Origin: Fidelibacterota bacterium
GTDB taxonomy: Bacteria; Fidelibacterota; Marinisomatia; Marinisomatales; TCS55
Length of the DNA stretch: 64,000 nt
Direction of reading: 5' to 3'
NCBI GenBank assembly: GCA_012964665.1
Contig: DTTO01000053.1
Location: 1 to 64,000 of the forward strand
Made by a program: the position numbers and the translations under genes. Positions 44,443-53,209 of the stretch are shown one piece after another. The notes beneath the pieces were generated by a model. That model saw only the letters and a program-made list of their open reading frames with translations, did no database searches and was not told the DNA's origin. How positions within the stretch are numbered: the stretch's first letter is position 1; every line of letters starts with the position of its first letter.

Positions 44443-46017
44443 TTAAGCTAACTCATTCTTGTGTTCAACACCAACATGTTCAATTTCTTTCTGGCCATTT
44501 TTTGTGGTTAAAAAACGAAATTCATCACGGGCAATTTCCTGATTTCCCTCAATAATGATATAAGTAAAGTTTTGCCACATTAGCCCACGTAAGGCTTTTT
44601 TATTATCTTTAAGAAAACGGGCAATCTCAGGATGAAGTTCCAATTTGAGCTTTAAACTGCGGTGTTTGGATTTATATCTGCGCAACCAATGGTCAATTCT
44701 CGTAAGGAGCGTTTCCCGGGACATAATGCGCCCTGAGCCGTGGCAAGTTGGACATTCTTCGCTCATGGAATCTAATAGGCTTAAACGAATTCTTTGTCGA
44801 GTCATTTCTAATAGACCGAATTCAGAAATGGGAGAAACGGCCACTTTGGCTCGATCTTTTTTTAATTCCTTACGAAGTTCATAATAAATTTTTCGCCGGT
44901 TCGCTTCTTCACGCATATCAATGAAATCTATGACAACGAGGCCAGATAAATCTCTTAAACGAAGTTGACGAGCAACCTCTTTACATGCTTCCGAATTGAT
45001 TTTAAGTGAATTTTCTTCATGGTTTTTTTTGCCAATAAAACGGCCACTATTTACATCCACAACTACCATGGCTTCTGTCTTTTCAATAATAAGATAGGCA
45101 CCGCTTTTTAGCCAAACTTTTGGCCTGAGAAGTTTATCCAGTTCTTTTTCAATCCCCATGCTTTCAAATAGGGGCTGTTTCAGTCTATAATGCTCCAGAT
45201 GACTGGCCATATTGGGTGAAACATCCTCCAAGTATCCTTGAAGCTTGCGATAAAGCTTTTTGGAATCGATTACAATTTTACTGATATCGGGGGTAAATAA
45301 ATCTCGGACTACACTAGAGGCAGTTTCTAAATCTTTATAAACCAAAGCTGCCCCTTTGGTCCGGTTACTTTTTTTTTGCAGTTTTTTCCAATTTTCAATC
45401 AAGTTAGAATAATCATTTTGAATAAGCTCTTCGCTTTTCCCTTCAGCAACGGTACGAACAATGACACCCACTCCCTTCTTTTTCATGGAGGAAACAATTT
45501 TCTTTAACCGACGCCGTTCATATTTATCCCATATTTTTTTAGATATGCCAATATAATTGACGTTAGGGACTAGAACCAGTAATCGTCCAGGTAGCGCAAT
45601 TTCTGTTGTGACACGGGGGCCTTTCCCAGCAAATGCTTCCTTAATTACCTGAACAAATATATCCTGTCCGGATTTTAATTCAACATTGATGTCATCCCGA
45701 AATTTTCGCCGATTTTTTTTGGCGCCATTTTTACTATTTTTTTGCTTGGATGAACGACGGTCTTCGTCATCTATATCTGCCAGGTAGGCAGAATTTTCTA
45801 TTTCAGAGAAAGGGAGGAATGCATTGATATCATAACCGATATCAACAAAGGCAGCCTGCATGCCGGGTAGGACGTTCTCAACCTGTCCTTTATAAATGTT
45901 TCCCACCATGCGCTGGCTTTCCTGCTTCTCGACATACACTTCAACAAGTGTCCCATCTTCAACAATGGCAATTCGAGATTCCCCCATACTTTCGCTGATA
46001 AAAATCTCATTTTTCAT
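44443..46017 (-). CDS. rng: Ribonuclease E/G family endoribonuclease
   Basis: About 524 residues. S1 RNA-binding domain with NIYKGQVENVLPGMQAAFVDIGYDINAFL near residue 40, the RNase E/G 5'-sensor and DNase I-like regions, catalytic VVDVNSGRFIGK and LVVIDFIDM, and the Zn-link CPTCHGSGRI. I choose ATG 46017 (GGAG and AAGGA directly upstream on the minus strand) over 46041. Lacks the long C-terminal degradosome scaffold of RNase E, so RNase G-like. A charged insertion in the S1 domain (RRSSKQKNSKNGAKKNRRK) is noticeable. Confidence 0.93.
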   Translation of the reverse strand: MKNEIFISESMGESRIAIVEDGTLVEVYVEKQESQRMVGNIYKGQVENVLPGMQAAFVDIGYDINAFLPFSEIENSAYLADIDDEDRRSSKQKNSKNGAKKNRRKFRDDINVELKSGQDIFVQVIKEAFAGKGPRVTTEIALPGRLLVLVPNVNYIGISKKIWDKYERRRLKKIVSSMKKKGVGVIVRTVAEGKSEELIQNDYSNLIENWKKLQKKSNRTKGAALVYKDLETASSVVRDLFTPDISKIVIDSKKLYRKLQGYLEDVSPNMASHLEHYRLKQPLFESMGIEKELDKLLRPKVWLKSGAYLIIEKTEAMVVVDVNSGRFIGKKNHEENSLKINSEACKEVARQLRLRDLSGLVVIDFIDMREEANRRKIYYELRKELKKDRAKVAVSPISEFGLLEMTRQRIRLSLLDSMSEECPTCHGSGRIMSRETLLTRIDHWLRRYKSKHRSLKLKLELHPEIARFLKDNKKALRGLMWQNFTYIIIEGNQEIARDEFRFLTTKNGQKEIEHVGVEHKNELA

Positions 46018-46293
46018 ATCCTTACTCCAAAGATTTACCAACTATGGGCTATTTTTATTTTGGATTGGAGATGAAGGGAAGGAAGCATTCGGCCCTTCAG
46101 CCGAGATAGAATTCCACAGAATGAATCAATTTAATCTTCTGAAGGTGGAAAAATTTTTGCAACTATTTTCGATAGGTCTAAAATCAGACCGAAAAAACTT
46201 TTTGGACACGCACCTTCAATTCATCTACATCCAATGAAGAAAATACATAGTGTAGTCCAACTGACCAAGAAATATAACAGATTGATAATAAGT

Positions 46294-46320
46294 TTGGCTT
46301 CAATTCGATTTTACTATTAA
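46294..46320 (+). promoter_or_regulatory. metH: Candidate metH promoter
   Basis: TTGGCT (46294-46299) and TATTAA (46315-46320) are separated by 15 bp. They would place the transcription start near 46327, at the 5' edge of the riboswitch. The match to sigma-70 consensus is modest; the position is the main support. Confidence 0.35.
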
Positions 46321-46328
46321 TTTAGATC

Positions 46329-46381
46329 AGTCGTGATTTGCGCCCTATTTGCCGCGACATAAAAAAATGGTGCTAAAAAGG
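46329..46381 (+). ncRNA. SAM-II/SAM-V-type S-adenosylmethionine riboswitch upstream of metH
   Basis: The layout follows the SAM-II H-type pseudoknot. P1 is GTCGT (46330-46334) with GCGAC (46354-46358). The conserved TGATTT (46334-46339) opens loop L1. An A-rich L3 follows P1. The diagnostic 3' stretch GCTAAAAAGG (46372-46381) is identical to the SAM-II core as I remember it. P2a can form between TGCC (46350-46353) and GGTG (46369-46372), and P2b between the CC within 46343-46345 and GG (46380-46381). The position, 36 bases before the start of a methionine synthase gene, fits a SAM-repressed switch. SAM-V, which shares this core and is common in marine bacteria, is the alternative. Confidence 0.82.
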
Positions 46382-46386
46382 TTTTC

Positions 46387-46413
46387 AGCCCCGAAATAGC
46401 ATCGGGGCTTTTT
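46387..46413 (+). terminator. Intrinsic terminator hairpin between riboswitch and metH start
   Basis: AGCCCCGA (46387-46394) pairs perfectly with TCGGGGCT (46402-46409) around a 7-base loop, followed by a T run (46409-46413) only three bases before ATG 46417. It is the likely expression platform of the SAM riboswitch. The right arm also contains the only purine-rich candidate ribosome binding site (GGGG at 46404-46407), so folding could block translation as well. Confidence 0.8.
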
Positions 46414-46416
46414 GTT

Positions 46417-49400
46417 ATGAACAGTATTACAGAAATATTTAAAAAACGGATCCTGGTGCTGGACGGTGCCATGGGAACCATGGTACAGTCATACAATTTG
46501 TCTGAGGTAGATTTCCGTGGTGAGCGCTTTGTATCGCATTCAAATGATTTGAAAGGTAACAATGATATTCTGTGCCTTACCCGTCCTGATGTGATAGCTG
46601 AAATTCACCAAGCTTATTTTGATGCAGGTGCAGATATTATTGAAACCAATACTTTTAACGCCAACTCTATTTCCCAGTTAGATTATGCCGCGGAAGACCT
46701 AGCCTATGAGATCAATCTAGAAGCAGCAAAGATTGCTAAAACCGTAGCAAAAAAATACACTGACAAATCGCGTTTTGTAGCCGGTGCAATAGGGCCAACT
46801 AACCGCACTGCTTCCCTTAGTCCCGATGTCAATAATCCGGGATTTCGAAATATTTCCTTTGATGAATTAAAAGATGCTTATTTTGACCAGGCAAAGGGAC
46901 TTTTTGATGGAGGTGTTGACCTTTTTCTCATTGAAACGGTATTTGATACATTGAATTGTAAAGCTGCCTTGTTTGCGGTGCAGGAACTGTTGGAAAATAA
47001 GGGAGCAGATATTCCTGTGCTTGTTTCCGGAACCATTACCGATGCCAGCGGACGTACTCTCTCGGGACAAACAGTGGAGGCATTCTGGTATTCGGTTTGT
47101 CACGCTAATCTCACGGCTATAGGGCTTAACTGTGCACTAGGTGCAGAACAAATCCGTCCTTGGCTGGATGAATTATCATCTGTAGCAAATACCTATGCAT
47201 TTGTCTATCCCAATGCGGGGCTTCCCAATGAATTTGGTGAATATGATGAAACGCCGGAAAAAATGGCCAATATTATTCGAGAATTTGCAGAAAGTGGACT
47301 AGTAAACCTTGTTGGTGGTTGCTGTGGTACAACACCAAGCCATATCAAGGCGATTGCAGAAGCAGTGGATGGGATAAATCCAAGAAAAATTCCGATTATT
47401 GAGCCATTAACTAAATTAAGTGGACTCGAGCCAGTTACCATCCGACCAGATAGCAATTTCGTGAATGTGGGAGAGCGAACCAATGTGACGGGTTCGGCCC
47501 GTTTCCAAAGTCTGATCAAGGAAGATAATTACGAGGAAGCCTTGTCGGTAGCCCGGCAACAGATCGAGAATGGCGCTCAAATAATTGATGTAAACATGGA
47601 TGAAGGACTTTTGGATTCGGAACAAGCCATGGAAACTTTTCTGCGGCTGATTGCTTCCGAGCCGGATATTGCCAAAGTACCTGTCATGGTGGACTCCTCC
47701 AAGTGGACTGTGCTGGAAACAGGGCTGAAGAACCTGCAGGGAAAAGGCATTGTCAATTCTATTTCTATGAAAGAGGGTGAGGGTGAATTTATTCGCCAAG
47801 CCAAAATCATCAAGAATTATGGTGCTGCCGTGATCGTAATGGCCTTTGATAAAAAAGGTCAAGCAGATACTTATGATCGGAAAGTTGATATTTGTACAAG
47901 GGCTTATCATATTTTAACAAAAAAGGTTGGATTTTCACCGGAAGATATCATTTTTGATCCGAATATTTTTGCCGTAGCCACTGGCATCGAAGAACACAAC
48001 GAATACGGTAAAGCATTTATTGATGCAGCCAAAACGATCAAAGAAACATTACCAGGAGTTCATATCAGTGGTGGTGTAAGTAATCTTTCTTTTTCCTTTC
48101 GGGGAAATAGCGGTGTCCGTGAAGCTATGCATTCTGCATTTTTATATCATGCAATTCAGGCAGGGATGGATATGGGAATTGTTAACGCCGGACAACTTAC
48201 TATTTACGATGAAATTGCACCTGAGTTAAAAGAACGAGTAGAAGATGTTATCTTTAATCGTAGGAATGATGCCACAGAAAGACTGGTCGAAATTGCAGAA
48301 GGATTCAGGGGTGTTAAAAAAACGCAAGAAAAAGATTTAACTTGGCGACAAAATGCTGTAGAAGAACGATTAAGTCATGCTCTGGTGAAAGGTATCACCG
48401 ATTTTGTTATTGAGGACACGGAAGAAGCTCGAAAACAATATAGTCGTCCAATTGAGGTAATTGAAGGGCCCCTGATGGATGGGATGAACGTGGTGGGAGA
48501 TTTATTTGGTACGGGAAAAATGTTTTTGCCTCAGGTGGTAAAATCCGCACGGGTGATGAAAAAAGCAGTTGCCCATCTTATTCCATTTATTGATAAAGAA
48601 AAAGATGAATTGGGTCTTACCGATAAATCCAACGGTAAAATTGTCATGGCAACCGTAAAGGGGGACGTCCATGACATAGGGAAAAATATTGTGGGTGTGG
48701 TACTTGGTTGTAATGGCTATGATGTGATTGACTTGGGGGTAATGGTCCCATCTGAAAAAATATTATCTACCGCCCAGGACATAGGTGCTGATATTATCGG
48801 TCTTTCAGGGCTGATTACACCTAGTTTGGATGAAATGATTCACGTGGCCAGTGAAATGGAACGCCTAAAATTTGATATTCCTCTGCTCATTGGTGGTGCC
48901 ACCACCAGTCGCACGCATACTGCTGTAAAAATCGAAGAAAATTATACTGGGCCTACGGTTCATGTGATCGATGCATCCCGGGCTGTGGGTGTGGTAAGCA
49001 AGCTCTTCAATGAAGATGAAAAAGCAGATTTTGTGGATGGTATTCGGAAAGATTTCGAACAGATACGTGTTACTAGAGCCCAAAAGACTGCTACTAAAAC
49101 GTTATCCCTTGATGATGCAAGAAAACGGAAGTTTGTAGTTGATTGGGATAGTTCCCAGACTCTAAAACCCAAGTTGCAGGGCATAAAAGTATTTGAGGAT
49201 TATCTTTTGGATGAACTGGTAGATTATATTGACTGGTCACCCTTTTTTCATGCCTGGGAGTTAAAAGGGGTCTATCCCAAAATATTATCCAACAAAAAGT
49301 ACGGAGAGGAAGCCCAAAAACTTATAGATGATGGTCAGGGTTTATTGCAGCGGATCGTAGGAGAAAAATTATTGACTGCCAAGGCTGTCATTGGTATTTA

Positions 49401-49956
49401 CCCTGCACATGCGGAAAATGAAACGGTTTTTTCAGAAGGCGTTGAATTCAATTTTTCGCGCCAGCGGGTAGATAAGGGTAGAAATCAGCCCAATTACAGT
49501 CTGGCGGACTTTATTGCACCAAAAAATGATTTTCTAGGAATGTTTGCCGTAACTACCGGTCATGGACTGGAAGCAATTGTAAAAGAATTTGAAGATCAAA
49601 ACGATGATTATAACGCCATCATGGCCAAAGTATTGGCGGATCGTTTAGTGGAGGCCTTAGCGGAAAGGATGCACGAACGGGTCCGGAAGGAATTCTGGGG
49701 ATATGCTTCTGATGAACAAATGAGTAATGAAGAATTAATCAGAGAAAAATATAAGGGTATACGCCCAGCGCCGGGTTACCCGTCTTGCCCTAGCCATAAA
49801 GAAAAAGATAAGATTTGGTCATTGCTGGAAGTGGCAAAGAATACGAGCATTACCTTAACAGAAACCCGGGCCATGTACCCAGCTGCCTCAGTATGCGGGT
49901 GGTATTTTTCCCACCCAGAATCACGCTATTTTTCTGTGAGCGATATTGGTTTATAA
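46417..49956 (+). CDS. metH: Cobalamin-dependent methionine synthase
   Basis: 1179 residues, full four-module enzyme. Homocysteine domain (1-330) with zinc cysteines in GLNCALG and [10 protein letters not shown]; methyl-THF domain (about 345-620) starting [17 protein letters not shown]12 domain with GDVHDIGKN, where His752 is the axial cobalt ligand; C-terminal SAM-dependent reactivation domain with [15 protein letters not shown]. It makes methionine from homocysteine and needs cobalamin, implying B12 uptake or synthesis. The SAM-type riboswitch upstream indicates feedback by the pathway product. A methyltransferase gene overlaps its last codons. Confidence 0.97.
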   Translation: MNSITEIFKKRILVLDGAMGTMVQSYNLSEVDFRGERFVSHSNDLKGNNDILCLTRPDVIAEIHQAYFDAGADIIETNTFNANSISQLDYAAEDLAYEINLEAAKIAKTVAKKYTDKSRFVAGAIGPTNRTASLSPDVNNPGFRNISFDELKDAYFDQAKGLFDGGVDLFLIETVFDTLNCKAALFAVQELLENKGADIPVLVSGTITDASGRTLSGQTVEAFWYSVCHANLTAIGLNCALGAEQIRPWLDELSSVANTYAFVYPNAGLPNEFGEYDETPEKMANIIREFAESGLVNLVGGCCGTTPSHIKAIAEAVDGINPRKIPIIEPLTKLSGLEPVTIRPDSNFVNVGERTNVTGSARFQSLIKEDNYEEALSVARQQIENGAQIIDVNMDEGLLDSEQAMETFLRLIASEPDIAKVPVMVDSSKWTVLETGLKNLQGKGIVNSISMKEGEGEFIRQAKIIKNYGAAVIVMAFDKKGQADTYDRKVDICTRAYHILTKKVGFSPEDIIFDPNIFAVATGIEEHNEYGKAFIDAAKTIKETLPGVHISGGVSNLSFSFRGNSGVREAMHSAFLYHAIQAGMDMGIVNAGQLTIYDEIAPELKERVEDVIFNRRNDATERLVEIAEGFRGVKKTQEKDLTWRQNAVEERLSHALVKGITDFVIEDTEEARKQYSRPIEVIEGPLMDGMNVVGDLFGTGKMFLPQVVKSARVMKKAVAHLIPFIDKEKDELGLTDKSNGKIVMATVKGDVHDIGKNIVGVVLGCNGYDVIDLGVMVPSEKILSTAQDIGADIIGLSGLITPSLDEMIHVASEMERLKFDIPLLIGGATTSRTHTAVKIEENYTGPTVHVIDASRAVGVVSKLFNEDEKADFVDGIRKDFEQIRVTRAQKTATKTLSLDDARKRKFVVDWDSSQTLKPKLQGIKVFEDYLLDELVDYIDWSPFFHAWELKGVYPKILSNKKYGEEAQKLIDDGQGLLQRIVGEKLLTAKAVIGIYPAHAENETVFSEGVEFNFSRQRVDKGRNQPNYSLADFIAPKNDFLGMFAVTTGHGLEAIVKEFEDQNDDYNAIMAKVLADRLVEALAERMHERVRKEFWGYASDEQMSNEELIREKYKGIRPAPGYPSCPSHKEKDKIWSLLEVAKNTSITLTETRAMYPAASVCGWYFSHPESRYFSVSDIGL

Positions 49957-50548
49957 AGAAGACACGGCCCAATTTTGGGAAGACATTTATCTGGAAGATG
50001 ATGCGGGCTGGGATCTGGGTGGTATTACACCAGTTTTTGATAGTATTGCTGATGAGTTAAACCATGGTCGGGTATGTATTGTAGGCTGTGGCCGTGGTTA
50101 TGATGTAGTTATGTTTGCCCAAAAGGGATTCGAGGTCACAGCAGTCGATTTTGCGCCTTCAGCAACAACAGCGTTGGAAACAATATCTAAAGAAGAAAAT
50201 GTGAATGTCCAGATACGCCAGTCTGATATTTTTTGTCTTACACCAGAATATGACGGTGTTTTTGACTATGTTATTGAGCAAACTTGTTTTTGTGCCGTCA
50301 ACCCTGAGCGCCGACAGGAATACGAAAGGTTGGTATACAAAATTTTAAAACCGGGCGGAAAATTGATTGGCCTATGGTTCCCTCTGGATAAGACAATATC
50401 AGATGGGGGACCGCCATGGGGAACAACTATTGATGAAGTAAAATCCATTTTCAAAAATGATTGGATTATTGAAAACGAAGAATTTCCAGAAAAATCCATT
50501 CAACCCAGAAAAAATCGTGAAAAACTCATTATTTTTGAAAAACAATGA
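49946..50548 (+). CDS. TPMT-like SAM-dependent methyltransferase
   Basis: 200 residues from a TTG start overlapping the metH end by 11 bp. The class I methyltransferase fold is shown by [28 protein letters not shown] (motif I about 47-53, acidic residue after strand 2). The start [21 protein letters not shown] and [18 protein letters not shown] fit the thiopurine S-methyltransferase family, whose bacterial members methylate thiols, selenium or halides. No in-frame ATG precedes motif I, so the TTG is plausible. Co-transcription with metH would put SAM use under the SAM switch. Confidence 0.85.
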   Translation: MVYKEDTAQFWEDIYLEDDAGWDLGGITPVFDSIADELNHGRVCIVGCGRGYDVVMFAQKGFEVTAVDFAPSATTALETISKEENVNVQIRQSDIFCLTPEYDGVFDYVIEQTCFCAVNPERRQEYERLVYKILKPGGKLIGLWFPLDKTISDGGPPWGTTIDEVKSIFKNDWIIENEEFPEKSIQPRKNREKLIIFEKQ

Positions 50549-51207
50549 TTGACCAATCCACCTTTAATTTTTTGGCAGACCTGAAAAATAATAATCGCCG
50601 GGAATGGTATCATGCCAATAAAGATCGGTTTAAGGATTCCCAACAGAATTTTATCGATTTTGTGGCCATGATACTGTTTCGAATTTCAGAATTCGATCCG
50701 GATATGATTGGTACTGAACCAAAAGACTGCTTGTTTCGTATTTATCGCGATATCCGTTTTTCGAAAGATAAAACACCATATAAGACCTGGTTTAGCGCTG
50801 GGATGAACCCCGGAGGGAAAAAACGGATGGGTGCAGGATATTATATCCATGTAGGACCAGGAGATTGTTATATTGCCGGTGGTGTTTGGCATCCAGATAA
50901 AGAGACATTATCGGCCATTCGTGAATATATCATTGGCTGGCCAAACCAATTTAATGGTATTGTAAATGATTCCGGGTTTGTAAAAATGTTCGGCAGATTA
51001 AAAGGGGATAAACTGAAAGTTGCGCCAAAAGGTTATCCGAAAGATCACCTCCAGATTCAATGGCTGAGATATAAGGATTTTATCGTAAGCAAGAATGTTC
51101 ATGATAAAGAACTTCAATCGGATAAATCTTTTGATATTGCCTATAATGTATATTATCAAATGGCGGATTTCATTTTTTATTTGCGTAGAGCAATCAAACA
51201 ATCATAA
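50545..51207 (+). CDS. DUF2461 (TIGR02453) protein
   Basis: 220 residues. FNFLADLKNNNRREWYHANKDR at the N-terminus, FRIYRDIRFSKDKTPYKTWF and GAGYYIHVGPGDCYIAGGVWHP in the middle are the signature of DUF2461, a widespread conserved family with no established function. It overlaps the methyltransferase by 4 bp (ATGA). Confidence 0.9.
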   Translation: MIDQSTFNFLADLKNNNRREWYHANKDRFKDSQQNFIDFVAMILFRISEFDPDMIGTEPKDCLFRIYRDIRFSKDKTPYKTWFSAGMNPGGKKRMGAGYYIHVGPGDCYIAGGVWHPDKETLSAIREYIIGWPNQFNGIVNDSGFVKMFGRLKGDKLKVAPKGYPKDHLQIQWLRYKDFIVSKNVHDKELQSDKSFDIAYNVYYQMADFIFYLRRAIKQS

Positions 51208-51235
51208 AAATATAGTATTCAACCTAACTTTTGTC

Positions 51236-52024
51236 ATGCGTTCTGAATTAAATATAGCAAAAGAAGCAGCTCTAGAGGCTGGCAGTGTTATCCTTAATTA
51301 TTATAAAGCAGATTATGAGATTAAAGATAAAGGGTACCATAATCCCGTTACCACAGCTGACCATGAAGCGGATTCACGACTGAAAGAGATCCTGATGGGA
51401 GCTAGACCGGAATATGGTTGGTTATCAGAAGAATCGGTGGACTCCGCAGAACGACTACGTAAAGAACGAGTTTGGATTGTGGACCCATTGGACGGGACCA
51501 AAGAATTCATTGAAGGGGTGCCCAACTTTGTTGTGAGTGTGGCTTTGGTCGAAAATGGCGTATCAATTGTAGGTGTTCTATTCAACCCAGTAACAGGTGA
51601 AATTTTTACTGCGTCTCAAGGTGAAGGGGCTCAATTAAATGGTGAAGCTATTCAGTGCACAACAAAAGAAAATTTACAAGATACGGTGATTTTGAATAGC
51701 CGGTCGGAAACCCGTCGGGGACTTTGGAAACCGTATGAAGGTATTTTTGGTAAACTGAAGGCTGTTGGTTCGGTGGCCTACAAGCTGGGTTTAACCGCTG
51801 CCGGGCATGCGGATATATTCGCATCTTTGCGTCCGAAAAATGAATGGGATATTTGTGCAGGGACTTGTATTGTTCATGAAGCGGGCGGAAAAGTGATTGA
51901 CCTAAACGGCAATGATATTATTTTTAATCAGGGAAAGACCTTAATAGAACCTGGTTTGATTGCTGGAGATAACCACGCTGTAGATAAAACATTTAGCGTA
52001 CTTACTGCAAAGACCATAGGATGA
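51236..52024 (+). CDS. cysQ: 3'(2'),5'-bisphosphate nucleotidase, CysQ-like
   Basis: About 262 residues, inositol monophosphatase fold. VTTADHEAD, WLSEESVDS, the metal site WIVDPLDGTKEFIEG and the C-terminal EWDICAGTCIVHEAGGKV are all present. KEF after DPLDGT favours CysQ over inositol monophosphatase. The frame is open from 51095, but that would overlap DUF2461 by over 100 bp; ATG 51236 gives the usual length. It would recycle PAP from sulfate assimilation, in keeping with the sulfur-metabolism neighbours. Overlaps thyX by 4 bp. Confidence 0.88.
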   Translation: MRSELNIAKEAALEAGSVILNYYKADYEIKDKGYHNPVTTADHEADSRLKEILMGARPEYGWLSEESVDSAERLRKERVWIVDPLDGTKEFIEGVPNFVVSVALVENGVSIVGVLFNPVTGEIFTASQGEGAQLNGEAIQCTTKENLQDTVILNSRSETRRGLWKPYEGIFGKLKAVGSVAYKLGLTAAGHADIFASLRPKNEWDICAGTCIVHEAGGKVIDLNGNDIIFNQGKTLIEPGLIAGDNHAVDKTFSVLTAKTIG

Positions 52025-52983
52025 CTCAAATACCAAAAGATGCAATTAAGTGTTTAGATAAGGGATTTGTCAGGCTCGTGGATTCCATGGGTGGTGATGA
52101 TGCGATTGTTCAAGCCGCTCGGGTCAGCTATGGGAAGGGAACCAGCAAAGTCTCGCAGGATAGAGGGCTAATCCGATATCTCATGCGCCACCGCCACACT
52201 ACGCCCTTTGAAATGGTGGAATTTAAATTCCACTGTAAAATGCCCATTTTTGTAGCTCGTCAGTGGGCACGTCATCGAACAGCAAACATTAATGAATATT
52301 CACTGCGATATTCAGAGGCGAGAGATGAATTCTATTATCCTGATCCAACGCAAATTCAATATCAAAGTGCCCTTAATAAGCAGGGACGAGCTGGAAAAGT
52401 GCCAAAAAAACTGACAGATAAGGTACTTCAGTATTTTAAGGAAATATCCGAAAGAAGTTTTGACATGTACCAAGAACTGAATGAAGCTGGTCTGGCACGC
52501 GAATTAATTCGCGCCATTCTACCAGTAAATCTTTATACCGAATGGTATTGGAAAAATGATTTACATAACCTCTTGCATTTCATTGGTTTGCGGTCTGATA
52601 GCCATGCGCAGTATGAGATTAGAGTTTATTCAGATGCAATGGCGGAATCGGTAAAAAAGACAGCACCTCACGCTTGGGAATCCTACCAAGACTATGTTGT
52701 GAAAGGAATGCGTTTTTCTCGAATTGAACAGAGTCTTTTGGAACGAAATTTACCTGATCGCGTTGTTGATGATATTTTAGAAGATCTTGCCTACCAAATC
52801 ACGGCTACCCTAAATAAGAATAAACCGCGAAATGAACCGGATCTGTATCCATTATATCAAAAGCAGGGTGGGGCCGATTCTGAAGCTGATTTCAAATTGA
52901 AATGGGATTCGGGCGAGATCAAGATTGGGAATGTACGGGAACTACGTGAGTTTAAACAAAAGCTGGAGAGTTTGAAACACTAG
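52021..52983 (+). CDS. thyX: Flavin-dependent thymidylate synthase
   Basis: 320 residues, longer than the minimal 220-250. The ThyX motif RHR-x7-S is at 84-94 (RHRTANINEYS). HRHTTPFEMVEFKF and LYTEWYWKNDLHNLLHFIGLR are typical. It makes dTMP using methylene-THF with FAD/NADPH, leaving THF rather than DHF. Last gene of the metH-TPMT-DUF2461-cysQ-thyX series. Confidence 0.96.
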   Translation: MTQIPKDAIKCLDKGFVRLVDSMGGDDAIVQAARVSYGKGTSKVSQDRGLIRYLMRHRHTTPFEMVEFKFHCKMPIFVARQWARHRTANINEYSLRYSEARDEFYYPDPTQIQYQSALNKQGRAGKVPKKLTDKVLQYFKEISERSFDMYQELNEAGLARELIRAILPVNLYTEWYWKNDLHNLLHFIGLRSDSHAQYEIRVYSDAMAESVKKTAPHAWESYQDYVVKGMRFSRIEQSLLERNLPDRVVDDILEDLAYQITATLNKNKPRNEPDLYPLYQKQGGADSEADFKLKWDSGEIKIGNVRELREFKQKLESLKH

Positions 52984-53031
52984 CCACGTAGCGGCAGAGT
53001 ACACGGCAATAATGATACATTATTTTTATAA

Positions 53032-53202
53032 CTAAACTCTGTAATCACTCTGAGAAACCCGAAAGAAGAACATCATCAACGACTTCGAGGGCAGTATATC
53101 AAAAGTGGGTTGAATGGCGTCCTGGATTCCGAAATAATTGAAATATTGCTTAATTTTAGTAGAACGTACCGCAAAGATTGCAAACGACTGACCATGGAAT
53201 GA
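53032..53202 (+). pseudogene. radC: Remnant of radC (N-terminal UPF0758 helix-hairpin-helix region)
   Basis: This frame is open for 57 codons between stops. It reads PKEEHHQRLRGQYIKSGLNG, then LDSEIIEILLNFSRTYRKDCKRL, the start of RadC/UPF0758 proteins of the (H)RxRLRxRF-KSGLxG-LxDxEIxELLL-RKDxKxLA type. It has no ATG, GTG or TTG before the homology begins, and a TGA (53200-53202) cuts it after about 50 matching residues. The catalytic JAB/MPN domain is missing altogether. I read it as a decaying fragment; a CTG-initiated small protein is less likely. Confidence 0.6.
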
Positions 53203-53209
53203 TTTAGAT

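Larger units (their letters stand above)
46018..46416. other. Divergent intergenic region between rng and metH
   Basis: 399 bases without a credible gene. On the rng side there is a small inverted repeat (GGTCT at 46175-46179, AGACC at 46186-46190) of unknown role. On the metH side there are a candidate promoter, a SAM-type riboswitch and a terminator hairpin, each listed separately. Confidence 0.7.

Noticed and set aside
46175-46190. GGTCT/AGACC hairpin in the rng-metH gap as a terminator or riboswitch
   Set aside because: Only five base pairs, no T-run and no conserved aptamer around it.
45896-46237. Plus-strand open frame of 113 codons opposite rng
   Set aside because: Mostly antisense to the well-supported rng gene and with no family features.
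51095-51235. Longer CysQ start inside the DUF2461 gene
   Set aside because: A 113-bp overlap and no family similarity in the extension; ATG 51236 fits.
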